Below, piece after piece: positions 11,916 through 25,127 of a stretch of 64,000 nt of DNA. Source of the stretch: Luzula sylvatica. Its lineage: Eukaryota > Streptophyta > Magnoliopsida > Poales > Juncaceae. Position 1 is the stretch's first letter. Every line of letters starts with the position of its first letter. The translations under genes and the position numbers were made by a program. Location of the stretch: assembly GCA_946800325.1 (NCBI GenBank), contig OX326959.1, positions 45,569,566 through 45,633,565 on the forward strand, given 5' to 3'. The notes below the pieces were generated by a model. It was not told the DNA's origin. It did no database searches and saw only the letters and a list, made by a program, of their open reading frames with translations.

Positions 11916-14002
11916 GAAGTATTTTGCTCATTTTAGAGAATTATTTTGGTCTCTTTTACAAAAAATGATAATTGATATTTTTGAAGGTGTGAAACTTCAG
12001 TTTTTTATTTTTTGCAAATAATTGGAAAAATTGAAATTTGTATGTGTTAGTCTTCAATCACGGAATTTTTTGAGAAAATCTTGAAAAATGAAGTATTTTG
12101 CTCATTTTAGAGAACTATTTTGTTCTTTTTTAGAAAAAATGATAATTGATATTTTTGAAGGTGTTAGACTTCAGTTTTTAATTTTTTGCAAAAATTTGGA
12201 AAAATTGAAATTTGTATGTGTTAGTCTTCAATCCCGGAGTTTTTTGAGAAAAACATGAAAAATGAAGTATTTTGCTCATTTTAGAGAACTATTTTGGTCT
12301 TTTTTAGAAAAAATGATAATTGATATTTTTGAAGGTGTTAGACTTCATTTTTTGATTTTTTGCAAAAAATTGGAAAAATTGAAATTTGTATGTGTTACTC
12401 TTCAATCACGGAATTTTTTGAGAAAATCATGAAAAATGAAGTATTTTGCTTATTTTAGAGAACTATTTTGATCTTTTTTAGAAAAAATGATAATTGATAT
12501 TTTGAAGGTGTTAGACTTCAGTTTTTTATTTTATGCAAAAAATTGGAAAAATTGAAATTTGTATGTGTTAGTCTTCAATCACGGAATTTTTTGAGAAAAT
12601 CTTGAAAAATGAAGTATTTTGCTCATTTTAGAGAACTATTTTGTTCTTTTTTAGAAAAAATTATAATTGATATTTTTGAAGGTGTTAGACTTCAGTTTTT
12701 GATTTTATGCAAAAAATAGGAAAAATAGAAATTTGTATGTGTTAGTCTTCAATCCCGGAGTTTTTTGAGAAAATCATGAAAAATGAAGTAGTTTGCTCAT
12801 TTTAGAGAACTATTTTGGTCTTTTTTAGAAAAAATGATAATTGATATTTTTGAAGGTGTTAGATTTCAGTTTTTGATTTTATGCAAAAAATAGGAAAAAT
12901 AGAAATTTGTATGTGTTAGTGTTCAATCCCGGAGTTTTTCGAGAAAAACATGAAAAATGAAGTATTTTGCTCATTTTAGAGAACTATTTTGGTCTCTTTT
13001 ACAAAAAATGATAATTGATATTTTTGAAGGTGTTAAACTTCAGTTTTTTATTTTTTGCAAAAAATTGGAAAAATTGAAATTTGTATGTGTTAGTCTTCAA
13101 TCACGGAATTTTTTGAGAAAATCTTGAAAAATGAAGTATTTTGCTCATTTTAGAGAACTATTTTGTTCTTTTTTAGAAAAAATGATAATTGATATTTTTG
13201 AAGGTGTTAGACTTCAGTTTTTAATTTTTTGCAAAAATTTGGAAAAATTGAAATTTGTATGTGTTAGTCTTCAATCCCGGAGTTTTTTGAGAAAAACATG
13301 AAAAATGAAGTATTTTGCTCATTTTAGAGAACTATTTTGGTCTTTTTTAGAAAAAATGATAATTGATATTTTTGAAGGTGTTAGACTTCATTTTTTCATT
13401 TTTTGCAAAAAATTGGAAAAATTGAAATTTGTATGTGTTACTCTTCAATCACGGAATTTTTTGAGAAAATCATGAAAAATGAAGTATTTTGCTTATTTTA
13501 GAGAACTATTTTGATCTTTTTTAGAAAAAATGATAATTGATATTTTTGAAGGTGTTAGACTTCAGTTTTTTATTTTATGCAAAAAATTGGAAAAATTGAA
13601 ATTTGTATGTGTTAGTCTTCAATCACGGAATTTTTTGAGAAAATCTTGAAAAATGAAGTATTTTGCTCATTTTAGAGAACTATTTTGTTCTTTTCTAGAA
13701 AAAATTATAATTGATATTTTTGAAGGTGTTAGACTTCAGTTTTTGATTTTATGCAAAAAATAGGAAAAATAGAAATTTGTATGTGTTAGTCTTCAATCCC
13801 GGAGTTTTTTGAGAAAATCATGAAAAATGAAGTAGTTTGCTCATTTTAGAGAACTATTTTGGTCTTTTTTAGAAAAAATGATAATTGATATTTTTGAAGG
13901 TGTTAGATTTCAGTTTTTGATTTTATGCAAAAAATAGGAAAAATAGAAATTTGTATGTGTTAGTCTTCAATCCCGGAGTTTTTCGAGAAAAACATGAAAA
14001 AT
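11916..14002 (+). repeat. 2087-bp double HOR, first of three copies
   Basis: This two-HOR block has a 1-bp shortened T-run in its first D (near 12,500) and CTTCATTTTTTCATT in its second C (C at 13397). The same combination and length recur at 17125-19211 (offset 5209) and 30174-32260 (offset 18,258). Shared private marks at constant offset indicate block copying rather than repeated mutation. Edges are approximate. Confidence 0.85.
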
Positions 14003-16361
14003 GAAGTATTTTGCTCATTTTAGAGAACTATTTTGGTCTCTTTTACAAAAAATGATAATTGATATTTTTGAAGGTGTTAAACTTCAGTTTTTTATTTTTT
14101 GCAAAAAATTGGAAAAATTGAAATTTGTATGTGTTAGTCTTCAATCACGGAATTTTTTGAGAAAATCTTGAAAAATGAAGTATTTTGCTCATTTTAGAGA
14201 ACTATTTTGTTCTTTTTTAGAAAAAATGATAATTGATATTTTTGAAGGTGTTAGACTTCAGTTTTTAATTTTTTGCAAAAATTTGGAAAAATTGAAATTT
14301 GTATGTGTTAGTCTTCAATCCCGGAGTTTTTTGAGAAAAACATGAAAAATGAAGTATTTTGCTCATTTTAGAGAACTATTTTGGTCTTTTTTAGAAAAAA
14401 TGATAATTGATATTTTTGAAGGTGTTAGACTTCATTTTTTCATTTTTTGCAAAAAATTGGAAAAATTGAAATTTGTATGTGTTACTCTTCAATCACGGAA
14501 TTTTTTGAGAAAATCATGAAAAATGAAGTATTTTGCTTATTTTAGAGAACTATTTTGATCTTTTTTAGAAAAAATGATAATTGATATTTTTGAAGGTGTT
14601 AGACTTCAGTTTTTTATTTTATGCAAAAAATTGGAAAAATTGAAATTTGTATGTGTTAGTCTTCAATCACGGAATTTTTTGAGAAAATCTTGAAAAATGA
14701 AGTATTTTGCTCATTTTAGAGAACTATTTTGTTCTTTTCTAGAAAAAATTATAATTGATATTTTTGAAGGTGTTAGACTTCAGTTTTTGATTTTATGCAA
14801 AAAATAGGAAAAATAGAAATTTGTATGTGTTAGTCTTCAATCCCGGAGTTTTTTGAGAAAATCATGAAAAATGAAGTAGTTTGCTCATTTTAGAGAACTA
14901 TTTTGGTCTTTTTTAGAAAAAATGATAATTGATATTTTTGAAGGTGTTAGATTTCAGTTTTTGATTTTATGCAAAAAATAGGAAAAATAGAAATTTGTAT
15001 GTGTTAGTCTTCAATCCCGGAGTTTTTCGAGAAAAACATGAAAAATGAAGTATTTTGCTCATTTTAGAGAACTATTTTGGTCTCTTTTACAAAAAATGAT
15101 AATTGATATTTTTGAAGGTGTGAAACTTCAGTTTTTTATTTTTTGCAAAAAATTGGAAAAATTGAAATTTGTATGTGTTAGTCTTCAATCACGGAATTTT
15201 TTGAGAAAATCTTGAAAAATGAAGTATTTTGCTCATTTTAGAGAACTATTTTGTTCTTTTTTAGAAAAAATGATAATTGATATTTTTGAAGGTGTTAGAC
15301 TTCAGTTTTTAATTTTTTGCAAAAATTTGGAAAAATTGAAATTTGTATGTGTTAGTCTTCAATCCCGGAGTTTTTTGAGAAAAACATGAAAAATGAAGTA
15401 TTTTGCTCATTTTAGAGAACTATTTTGGTCTTTTTTAGAAAAAATGATAATTGATATTTTTGAAGGTGTTAGACTTCATTTTTTGATTTTTTGCAAAAAA
15501 TTGGAAAAATTGAAATTTGTATGTGTTACTCTTCAATCACGGAATTTTTTGAGAAAATCTTGAAAAATGAAGTATTTTGCTTATTTTAGAGAACTATTTT
15601 GATCTTTTTTAGAAAAAATGATAATTGATATTTTTGAAGGTGTTAGACTTCAGTTTTTTATTTTATGCAAAAAATTGAAAAAATTGAAATTTGTATGTGT
15701 TAGTCTTCAATCACGGAATTTTTTGAGAAAATCTTGAAAAATGAAGTATTTTGCTCATTTTAGAGAACTCTTTTGTTCTTTTCTAGAAAAAATTATAATT
15801 GATATTTTTGAAGGTGTTAGACTTCAGTTTTTGATTTTATGCAAAAAATAGGAAAAATAGAAATTTGTATGTGTTAGTCTTCAATCCCGGAGTTTTTTGA
15901 GAAAATCATGAAAAATGAAGTAGTTTGCTCATTTTAGAGAACTATTTTGGTCTTTTTTTGAAAAAATGATAATTGATATTTTTGAAGGTGTTAGATTTCA
16001 GTTTTTGATTTTATGCAAAAAATAGGAAAAATAGAAATTTGTATGTGTTAGTGTTCAATCCCGGAGTTTTTCGAGAAAAACATGAAAAATGAAGTATTTT
16101 GCTCATTTTAGAGAACTATTTTGGTCTCTTTTACAAAAAATGATAATTGATATTTTTGAAGGTGTTAAACTTCAGTTTTTTATTTTTTGCAAAAAATTGG
16201 AAAAATTGAAATTTGTATGTGTTAGTCTTCAATCACGGAATTTTTTGAGAAAATCTTGAAAAATGAAGTATTTTGCTCATTTTAGAGAACTATTTTGTTC
16301 TTTTTTAGAAAAAATGATAATTGATATTTTTGAAGGTGTTAGACTTCAGTTTTTAATTTTT

Positions 16362-16363
16362 TG
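16362..16363 (+). other. 10-bp deletion in a B monomer
   Basis: The usual B sequence TTTTTTGCAAAAATTTGG reads TTTTTTGG here, losing GCAAAAATTT and with it the centre of the TTTTGCAAAA dyad. It explains the 1034-bp spacing of A monomers between 16091 and 17125. It breaks the reading frame, with no visible consequence for the array. Confidence 0.9.
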
Positions 16364-16379
16364 GAAAAATTGAAATTTG

Positions 16380-19300
16380 TATGTGTTAGTCTTCAATCCC
16401 GGAGTTTTTTGAGAAAAACATGAAAAATGAAGTATTTTGCTCATTTTAGAGAACTATTTTGGTCTTTTTTCGAAAAAATGATAATTGATATTTTTGAAGG
16501 TGTTAGACTTCATTTTTTGATTTTTTGCAAAAAATTGGAAAAATTGAAATTTGTATGTGTTACTCTTCAATCACGGAATTTTTTGAGAAAATCATGAAAA
16601 ATGAAGTATTTTGCTTATTTTAGAGAACTATTTTGATCTTTTTTAGAAAAAATGATAATTGATATTTTTGAAGGTGTTAGACTTCAGTTTTTTATTTTAT
16701 GCAAAAAATTGGAAAAATTGAAATTTGTATGTGTTAGTCTTCAATCACGGAATTTTTTGAGAAAATCTTGAAAAATGAAGTATTTTGCTCATTTTAGAGA
16801 ACTATTTTGTTCTTTTCTAGAAAAAATTATAATTGATATTTTTGAAGGTGTTAGACTTCAGTTTTTGATTTTATGCAAAAAATAGGAAAAATAGAAATTT
16901 GTATGTGTTAGTCTTCAATCCCGGAGTTTTTTGAGAAAATCATGAAAAATGAAGTAGTTTGCTCATTTTAGAGAACTATTTTGGTCTTTTTTAGAAAAAA
17001 TGATAATTGATATTTTTGAAGGTGTTAGATTTCAGTTTTTGATTTTATGCAAAAAATAGGAAAAATAGAAATTTGTATGTGTTAGTCTTCAATCCCGGAG
17101 TTTTTCGAGAAAAACATGAAAAATGAAGTATTTTGCTCATTTTAGAGAACTATTTTGGTCTCTTTTACAAAAAATGATAATTGATATTTTTGAAGGTGTG
17201 AAACTTCAGTTTTTTATTTTTTGCAAAAAATTGGAAAAATTGAAATTTGTATGTGTTAGTCTTCAATCACGGAATTTTTTGAGAAAATCTTGAAAAATGA
17301 AGTATTTTGCTCATTTTAGAGAACTATTTTGTTCTTTTTTAGAAAAAATGATAATTGATATTTTTGAAGGTGTTAGACTTCAGTTTTTAATTTTTTGCAA
17401 AAATTTGGAAAAATTGAAATTTGTATGTGTTAGTCTTCAATCCCGGAGTTTTTTGAGAAAAACATGAAAAATGAAGTATTTTGCTCATTTTAGAGAACTA
17501 TTTTGGTCTTTTTTAGAAAAAATGATAATTGATATTTTTGAAGGTGTTAGACTTCATTTTTTGATTTTTTGCAAAAAATTGGAAAAATTGAAATTTGTAT
17601 GTGTTACTCTTCAATCACGGAATTTTTTGAGAAAATCATGAAAAATGAAGTATTTTGCTTATTTTAGAGAACTATTTTGATCTTTTTTAGAAAAAATGAT
17701 AATTGATATTTTGAAGGTGTTAGACTTCAGTTTTTTATTTTATGCAAAAAATTGGAAAAATTGAAATTTGTATGTGTTAGTCTTCAATCACGGAATTTTT
17801 TGAGAAAATCTTGAAAAATGAAGTATTTTGCTCATTTTAGAGAACTATTTTGTTCTTTTTTAGAAAAAATTATAATTGATATTTTTGAAGGTGTTAGACT
17901 TCAGTTTTTGATGTTATGCAAAAAATAGGAAAAATAGAAATTTGTATGTGTTAGTCTTCAATCCCGGAGTTTTTTGAGAAAATCATGAAAAATGAAGTAG
18001 TTTGCTCATTTTAGAGAACTATTTTGGTCTTTTTTAGAAAAAATGATAATTGATATTTTTGAAGGTGTTAGATTTCAGTTTTTGATTTTATGCAAAAAAT
18101 AGGAAAAATAGAAATTTGTATGTGTTAGTGTTCAATCCCGGAGTTTTTCGAGAAAAACATGAAAAATGAAGTATTTTGCTCATTTTAGAGAACTATTTTG
18201 GTCTCTTTTACAAAAAATGATAATTGATATTTTTGAAGGTGTTAAACTTCAGTTTTTTATTTTTTGCAAAAAATTGGAAAAATTGAAATTTGTATGTGTT
18301 AGTCTTCAATCACGGAATTTTTTGAGAAAATCTTGAAAAATGAAGTATTTTGCTCATTTTAGAGAACTATTTTGTTCTTTTTTAGAAAAAATGATAATTG
18401 ATATTTTTGAAGGTGTTAGACTTCAGTTTTTAATTTTTTGCAAAAATTTGGAAAAATTGAAATTTGTATGTGTTAGTCTTCAATCCCGGAGTTTTTTGAG
18501 AAAAACATGAAAAATGAAGTATTTTGCTCATTTTAGAGAACTATTTTGGTCTTTTTTAGAAAAAATGATAATTGATATTTTTGAAGGTGTTAGACTTCAT
18601 TTTTTCATTTTTTGCAAAAAATTGGAAAAATTGAAATTTGTATGTGTTACTCTTCAATCACGGAATTTTTTGAGAAAATCATGAAAAATGAAGTATTTTG
18701 CTTATTTTAGAGAACTATTTTGATCTTTTTTAGAAAAAATGATAATTGATATTTTTGAAGGTGTTAGACTTCAGTTTTTTATTTTATGCAAAAAATTGGA
18801 AAAATTGAAATTTGTATGTGTTAGTCTTCAATCACGGAATTTTTTGAGAAAATCTTGAAAAATGAAGTATTTTGCTCATTTTAGAGAACTATTTTGTTCT
18901 TTTCTAGAAAAAATTATAATTGATATTTTTGAAGGTGTTAGACTTCAGTTTTTGATTTTATGCAAAAAATAGGAAAAATAGAAATTTGTATGTGTTAGTC
19001 TTCAATCCCGGAGTTTTTTGAGAAAATCATGAAAAATGAAGTAGTTTGCTCATTTTAGAGAACTATTTTGGTCTTTTTTAGAAAAAATGATAATTGATAT
19101 TTTTGAAGGTGTTAGATTTCAGTTTTTGATTTTATGCAAAAAATAGGAAAAATAGAAATTTGTATGTGTTAGTCTTCAATCCCGGAGTTTTTCGAGAAAA
19201 ACATGAAAAATGAAGTATTTTGCTCATTTTAGAGAACTATTTTGGTCTCTTTTACAAAAAATGATAATTGATATTTTTGAAGGTGTGAAACTTCAGTTTT

Positions 19301-21200
19301 TTATTTTTTGCAAAAAATTGGAAAAATTGAAATTTGTATGTGTTAGTCTTCAATCACGGAATTTTTTGAGAAAATCTTGAAAAATGAAGTATTTTGCTCA
19401 TTTTAGAGAACTATTTTGTTCTTTTTTAGAAAAAATGATAATTGATATTTTTGAAGGTGTTAGACTTCAGATTTTAATTTTTTGCAAAAATTTGGAAAAA
19501 TTGAAATTTGTATGTGTTAGTCTTCAATCCCGGAGTTTTTTGAGAAAAACATGAAAAATGAAGTATTTTGCTCATTTTAGAGAACTATTTTGGTCTTTTT
19601 TAGAAAAAATGATAATTGATATTTTTGAAGGTGTTAGACTTCATTTTTTGATTTTTTGCAAAAAATTGGAAAAATTGAAATTTGTATGTGTTACTCTTCA
19701 ATCACGGAATTTTTTGAGAAAATCATGAAAAATGAAGTATTTTGCTTATTTTAGAGAACTATTTTGATCTTTTTTAGAAAAAATGATAATTGATATTTTT
19801 GAAGGTGTTAGACTTCAGTTTTTTATTTTATGCAAAAAATTGGAAAAATTGAAATTTGTATGTGTTAGTCTTCAATCACGGAATTTTTTGAGAAAATCTT
19901 GAAAAATGAAGTATTTTGCTCATTTTAGAGAACTCTTTTGTTCTTTTCTAGAAAAAATTATAATTGATATTTTTGAAGGTGTTAGACTTCAGTTTTTGAT
20001 TTTATGCAAAAAATAGGAAAAATAGAAATTTGTATGTGTTAGTCTTCAATCCCGGAGTTTTTTGAGAAAATCATGAAAAATGAAGTAGTTTGCTCATTTT
20101 AGAGAACTATTTTGGTCTTTTTTAGAAAAAATGATAATTGATATTTTTGAAGGTGTTAGATTTCAGTTTTTGATTTTATGCAAAAAATAGGAAAAATAGA
20201 AATTTGTATGTGTTAGTGTTCAATCCCGGAGTTTTTCGAGAAAAACATGAAAAATGAAGTATTTTGCTCATTTTAGAGAACTATTTTGGTCTCTTTTACA
20301 AAAAATGATAATTGATATTTTTGAAGGTGTTAAACTTCAGTTTTTTATTTTTTGCAAAAAATTGGAAAAATTGAAATTTGTATGTGTTAGTCTTCAATCA
20401 CGGAATTTTTTGAGAAAATCTTGAAAAATGAAGTATTTTGCTCATTTTAGAGAACTATTTTGTTCTTTTTTAGAAAAAATGATAATTGATATTTTTGAAG
20501 GTGTTAGACTTCAGTTTTTAATTTTTTGCAAAAATTTGGAAAAATTGAAATTTGTATGTGTTAGTCTTCAATCCCGGAGTTTTTTGAGAAAAACATGAAA
20601 AATGAAGTATTTTGCTCATTTTAGAGAACTATTTTGGTCTTTTTTCGAAAAAATGATAATTGATATTTTTGAAGGTGTTAGACTTCATTTTTTGATTTTT
20701 TGCAAAAAATTGGAAAAATTGAAATTTGTATGTGTTACTCTTCAATCACGGAATTTTTTGAGAAAATCATGAAAAATGAAGTATTTTGCTTATTTTAGAG
20801 AACTATTTTGATCTTTTTTAGAAAAAATGATAATTGATATTTTTGAAGGTGTTAGACTTCAGTTTTTTATTTTATGCAAAAAATTGGAAAAATTGAAATT
20901 TGTATGTGTTAGTCTTCAATCACGGAATTTTTTGAGAAAATCTTGAAAAATGAAGTATTTTGCTCATTTTAGAGAACTATTTTGTTCTTTTCTAGAAAAA
21001 ATTATAATTGATATTTTTGAAGGTGTTAGACTTCAGTTTTTGATTTTATGCAAAAAATATTAAAAATAGAAATTTGTATGTGTTAGTCTTCAATCCCGGA
21101 GTTTTTTGAGAAAATCATGAAAAATGAAGTAGTTTGCTCATTTTAGAGAACTATTTTGGTCTTTTTTAGAAAAAATGATAATTGATATTTTTGAAGGTGT
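16380..21200 (+). repeat. Source or partner of a 4.8-kb duplication (offset 13,049)
   Basis: Four private marks recur exactly 13,049 bp downstream: TTTTTTCGAAAA (C at 16471 and 29520), the T-run deletion (17713 and 30762), CTTCAGATTTTAAT (19471 and 32520) and GCAAAAAATATTAAAA (C at 21051 and 34100). Similarity fails to the left of about 16.37 kb, where the 10-bp deletion lies. It fails to the right between 21.06 and 21.26 kb, where GTCTTC here faces GTGTTC in the copy. Confidence 0.9.
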
Positions 21201-22343
21201 TAGATTTCAGTTTTTGATTTTATGCAAAAAATAGGAAAAATAGAAATTTGTATGTGTTAGTCTTCAATCCCGGAGTTTTTCGAGAAAAACATGAAAAATG
21301 AAGTATTTTGCTCATTTTAGAGAACTATTTTGGTCTCTTTTACAAAAAATGATAATTGACATTTTTGAAGGTGTGAAACTTCAGTTTTTTATTTTTTGCA
21401 AAAAATTGGAAAAATTGAAATTTGTATGTGTTAGTCTTCAATCACGGAATTTTTTGAGAAAATCTTGAAAAATGAAGTATTTTGCTCATTTTAGAGAACT
21501 ATTTTGTTCTTTTTTAGAAAAAATGATAATTGATATTTTTGAAGGTGTTAGACTTCAGTTTTTAATTTTTTGCAAAAATTTGGAAAAATTGAAATTTGTA
21601 TGTGTTAGTCTTCAATCCCGGAGTTTTTTGAGAAAAACATGAAAAATGAAGTATTTTGCTCATTTTAGAGAACTATTTTGGTCTTTTTTAGAAAAAATGA
21701 TAATTGATATTTTTGAAGGTGTTAGACTTCATTTTTTCATTTTTTGCAAAAAATTGGAAAAATTGAAATTTGTATGTGTTACTCTTCAATCACGGAATTT
21801 TTTGAGAAAATCATGAAAAATGAAGTATTTTGCTTATTTTAGAGAACTATTTTGATCTTTTTTAGAAAAAATGATAATTGATATTTTTGAAGGTGTTAGA
21901 CTTCAGTTTTTTATTTTATGCAAAAAATTGGAAAAATTGAAATTTGTATGTGTTAGTCTTCAATCACGGAATTTTTTGAGAAAATCTTGAAAAATGAAGT
22001 ATTTTGCTCATTTTAGAGAACTCTTTTGTTCTTTTTTAGAAAAAATTATAATTGATATTTTTGAAGGTGTTAGACTTCAGTTTTTGATTTTATGCAAAAA
22101 ATAGGAAAAATAGAAATTTGTATGTGTTAGTCTTCAATCCCGGAGTTTTTTGAGAAAATCATGAAAAATGAAGTAGTTTGCTCATTTTAGAGAACTATTT
22201 TGGTCTTTTTTAGAAAAAATGATAATTGATATTTTTGAAGGTGTTAGATTTCAGTTTTTGATTTTATGCAAAAAATAGGAAAAATAGAAATTTGTATGTG
22301 TTAGTGTTCAATCCCGGAGTTTTTCGAGAAAAACATGAAAAAT

Positions 22344-25127
22344 GAAGTATTTTGCTCATTTTAGAGAACTATTTTGGTCTCTTTTACAAAAAATGATAAT
22401 TGATATTTTTGAAGGTGTTAAACTTCAGTTTTTTATTTTTTGCAAAAAATTGGAAAAATTGAAATTTGTATGTGTTAGTCTTCAATCACGGAATTTTTTG
22501 AGAAAATCTTGAAAAATGAAGTATTTTGCTCATTTTAGAGAACTATTTTGTTCTTTTTTAGAAAAAATGATAATTGATATTTTTGAAGGTGTTAGACTTC
22601 AGTTTTTTATTTTATGCAAAAAATTGGAAAAATTGAAATTTGTATGTGTTAGTCTTCAATCACGGAATTTTTTGAGAAAATCTTGAAAAATGAAGTATTT
22701 TGCTCATTTTAGAGAACTCTTTTGTTCTTTTTTAGAAAAAATTATAATTGATATTTTTGAAGGTGTTAGACTTCAGTTTTTGATTTTATGCAAAAAATAG
22801 GAAAAATAGAAATTTGTATGTGTTAGTCTTCAATCCCGGAGTTTTTTGAGAAAATCATGAAAAATGAAGTAGTTTGCTCATTTTAGAGAACTATTTTGGT
22901 CTTTTTTAGAAAAAATGATAATTGATATTTTTGAAGGTGTTAGATTTCAGTTTTTGATTTTATGCAAAAAATAGGAAAAATAGAAATTTGTATGTGTTAG
23001 TGTTCAATCCCGGAGTTTTTCGAGAAAAACATGAAAAATGAAGTATTTTGCTCATTTTAGAGAACTATTTTGGTCTCTTTTACAAAAAATGATAATTGAT
23101 ATTTTTGAAGGTGTTAAACTTCAGTTTTTTATTTTTTGCAAAAAATTGGAAAAATTGAAATTTGTATGTGTTAGTCTTCAATCACGGAATTTTTTGAGAA
23201 AATCTTGAAAAATGAAGTATTTTGCTCATTTTAGAGAACTATTTTGTTCTTTTTTAGAAAAAATGATAATTGATATTTTTGAAGGTGTTAGACTTCAGTT
23301 TTTTATTTTATGCAAAAAATTGGAAAAATTGAAATTTGTATGTGTTAGTCTTCAATCACGGAATTTTTTGAGAAAATCTTGAAAAATGAAGTATTTTGCT
23401 CATTTTAGAGAACTCTTTTGTTCTTTTTTAGAAAAAATTATAATTGATATTTTTGAAGGTGTTAGACTTCAGTTTTTGATTTTATGCAAAAAATAGGAAA
23501 AATAGAAATTTGTATGTGTTAGTCTTCAATCCCGGAGTTTTTTGAGAAAATCATGAAAAATGAAGTAGTTTGCTCATTTTAGAGAACTATTTTGGTCTTT
23601 TTTAGAAAAAATGATAATTGATATTTTTGAAGGTGTTAGATTTCAGTTTTTGATTTTATGCAAAAAATAGGAAAAATAGAAATTTGTATGTGTTAGTGTT
23701 CAATCCCGGAGTTTTTCGAGAAAAACATGAAAAATGAAGTATTTTGCTCATTTTAGAGAACTATTTTGGTCTCTTTTACAAAAAATGATAATTGATATTT
23801 TTGAAGGTGTTAAACTTCAGTTTTTTATTTTTTGCAAAAAATTGGAAAAATTGAAATTTGTATGTGTTAGTCTTCAATCACGGAATTTTTTGAGAAAATC
23901 TTGAAAAATGAAGTATTTTGCTCATTTTAGAGAACTATTTTGTTCTTTTTTAGAAAAAATGATAATTGATATTTTTGAAGGTGTTAGACTTCAGTTTTTT
24001 ATTTTATGCAAAAAATTGGAAAAATTGAAATTTGTATGTGTTAGTCTTCAATCACGGAATTTTTTGAGAAAATCTTGAAAAATGAAGTATTTTGCTCATT
24101 TTAGAGAACTCTTTTGTTCTTTTTTAGAAAAAATTATAATTGATATTTTTGAAGGTGTTAGACTTCAGTTTTTGATTTTATGCAAAAAATAGGAAAAATA
24201 GAAATTTGTATGTGTTAGTCTTCAATCCCGGAGTTTTTTGAGAAAATCATGAAAAATGAAGTAGTTTGCTCATTTTAGAGAACTATTTTGGTCTTTTTTA
24301 GAAAAAATGATAATTGATATTTTTGAAGGTGTTAGATTTCAGTTTTTGATTTTATGCAAAAAATAGGAAAAATAGAAATTTGTATGTGTTAGTGTTCAAT
24401 CCCGGAGTTTTTCGAGAAAAACATGAAAAATGAAGTATTTTGCTCATTTTAGAGAACTATTTTGGTCTCTTTTACAAAAAATGATAATTGATATTTTTGA
24501 AGGTGTTAAACTTCAGTTTTTTATTTTTTGCAAAAAATTGGAAAAATTGAAATTTGTATGTGTTAGTCTTCAATCACGGAATTTTTTGAGAAAATCTTGA
24601 AAAATGAAGTATTTTGCTCATTTTAGAGAACTATTTTGTTCTTTTTTAGAAAAAATGATAATTGATATTTTTGAAGGTGTTAGACTTCAGTTTTTTATTT
24701 TATGCAAAAAATTGGAAAAATTGAAATTTGTATGTGTTAGTCTTCAATCACGGAATTTTTTGAGAAAATCTTGAAAAATGAAGTATTTTGCTCATTTTAG
24801 AGAACTCTTTTGTTCTTTTTTAGAAAAAATTATAATTGATATTTTTGAAGGTGTTAGACTTCAGTTTTTGATTTTATGCAAAAAATAGGAAAAATAGAAA
24901 TTTGTATGTGTTAGTCTTCAATCCCGGAGTTTTTTGAGAAAATCATGAAAAATGAAGTAGTTTGCTCATTTTAGAGAACTATTTTGGTCTTTTTTAGAAA
25001 AAATGATAATTGATATTTTTGAAGGTGTTAGATTTCAGTTTTTGATTTTATGCAAAAAATAGGAAAAATAGAAATTTGTATGTGTTAGTGTTCAATCCCG
25101 GAGTTTTTCGAGAAAAACATGAAAAAT
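22344..25127 (+). repeat. Four tandem 4-mer HORs of 696 bp
   Basis: Units start at 22344, 23040, 23736 and 24432; the next A is at 25128. Each is A, B/D hybrid, E, F. The hybrid has the B left half (TTGTTC, ATGATAA) and the D right half (TTTTATGC, CACGGAA, AATCTTG), so C and part of B and D have been lost. The E has CTCTTTTGTTC. I see no base difference among the four copies by eye. This is the most uniform part of the window and probably a recent amplification. Confidence 0.92.

Larger units (their letters stand above)
9828..22343 (+). repeat. Twelve canonical A-B-C-D-E-F units (about 1044 bp each)
   Basis: A-type monomers start at 9828, 10872, 11916, 12959, 14003, 15047, 16091, 17125, 18168, 19212, 20256 and 21300, with complete A-F order between them. 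Departures from 1044 bp are explained by single events: T-run deletions in D near 12,500 and 17,709, and a 10-bp deletion near 16,362. Units alternate between GTGTTC followed by GTTAAAC and GTCTTC followed by GTGAAAC. The exception is the unit at 14003, which has GTCTTC and GTTAAAC. The basic unit is therefore mostly a 12-monomer, 2088-bp repeat. Confidence 0.93.
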
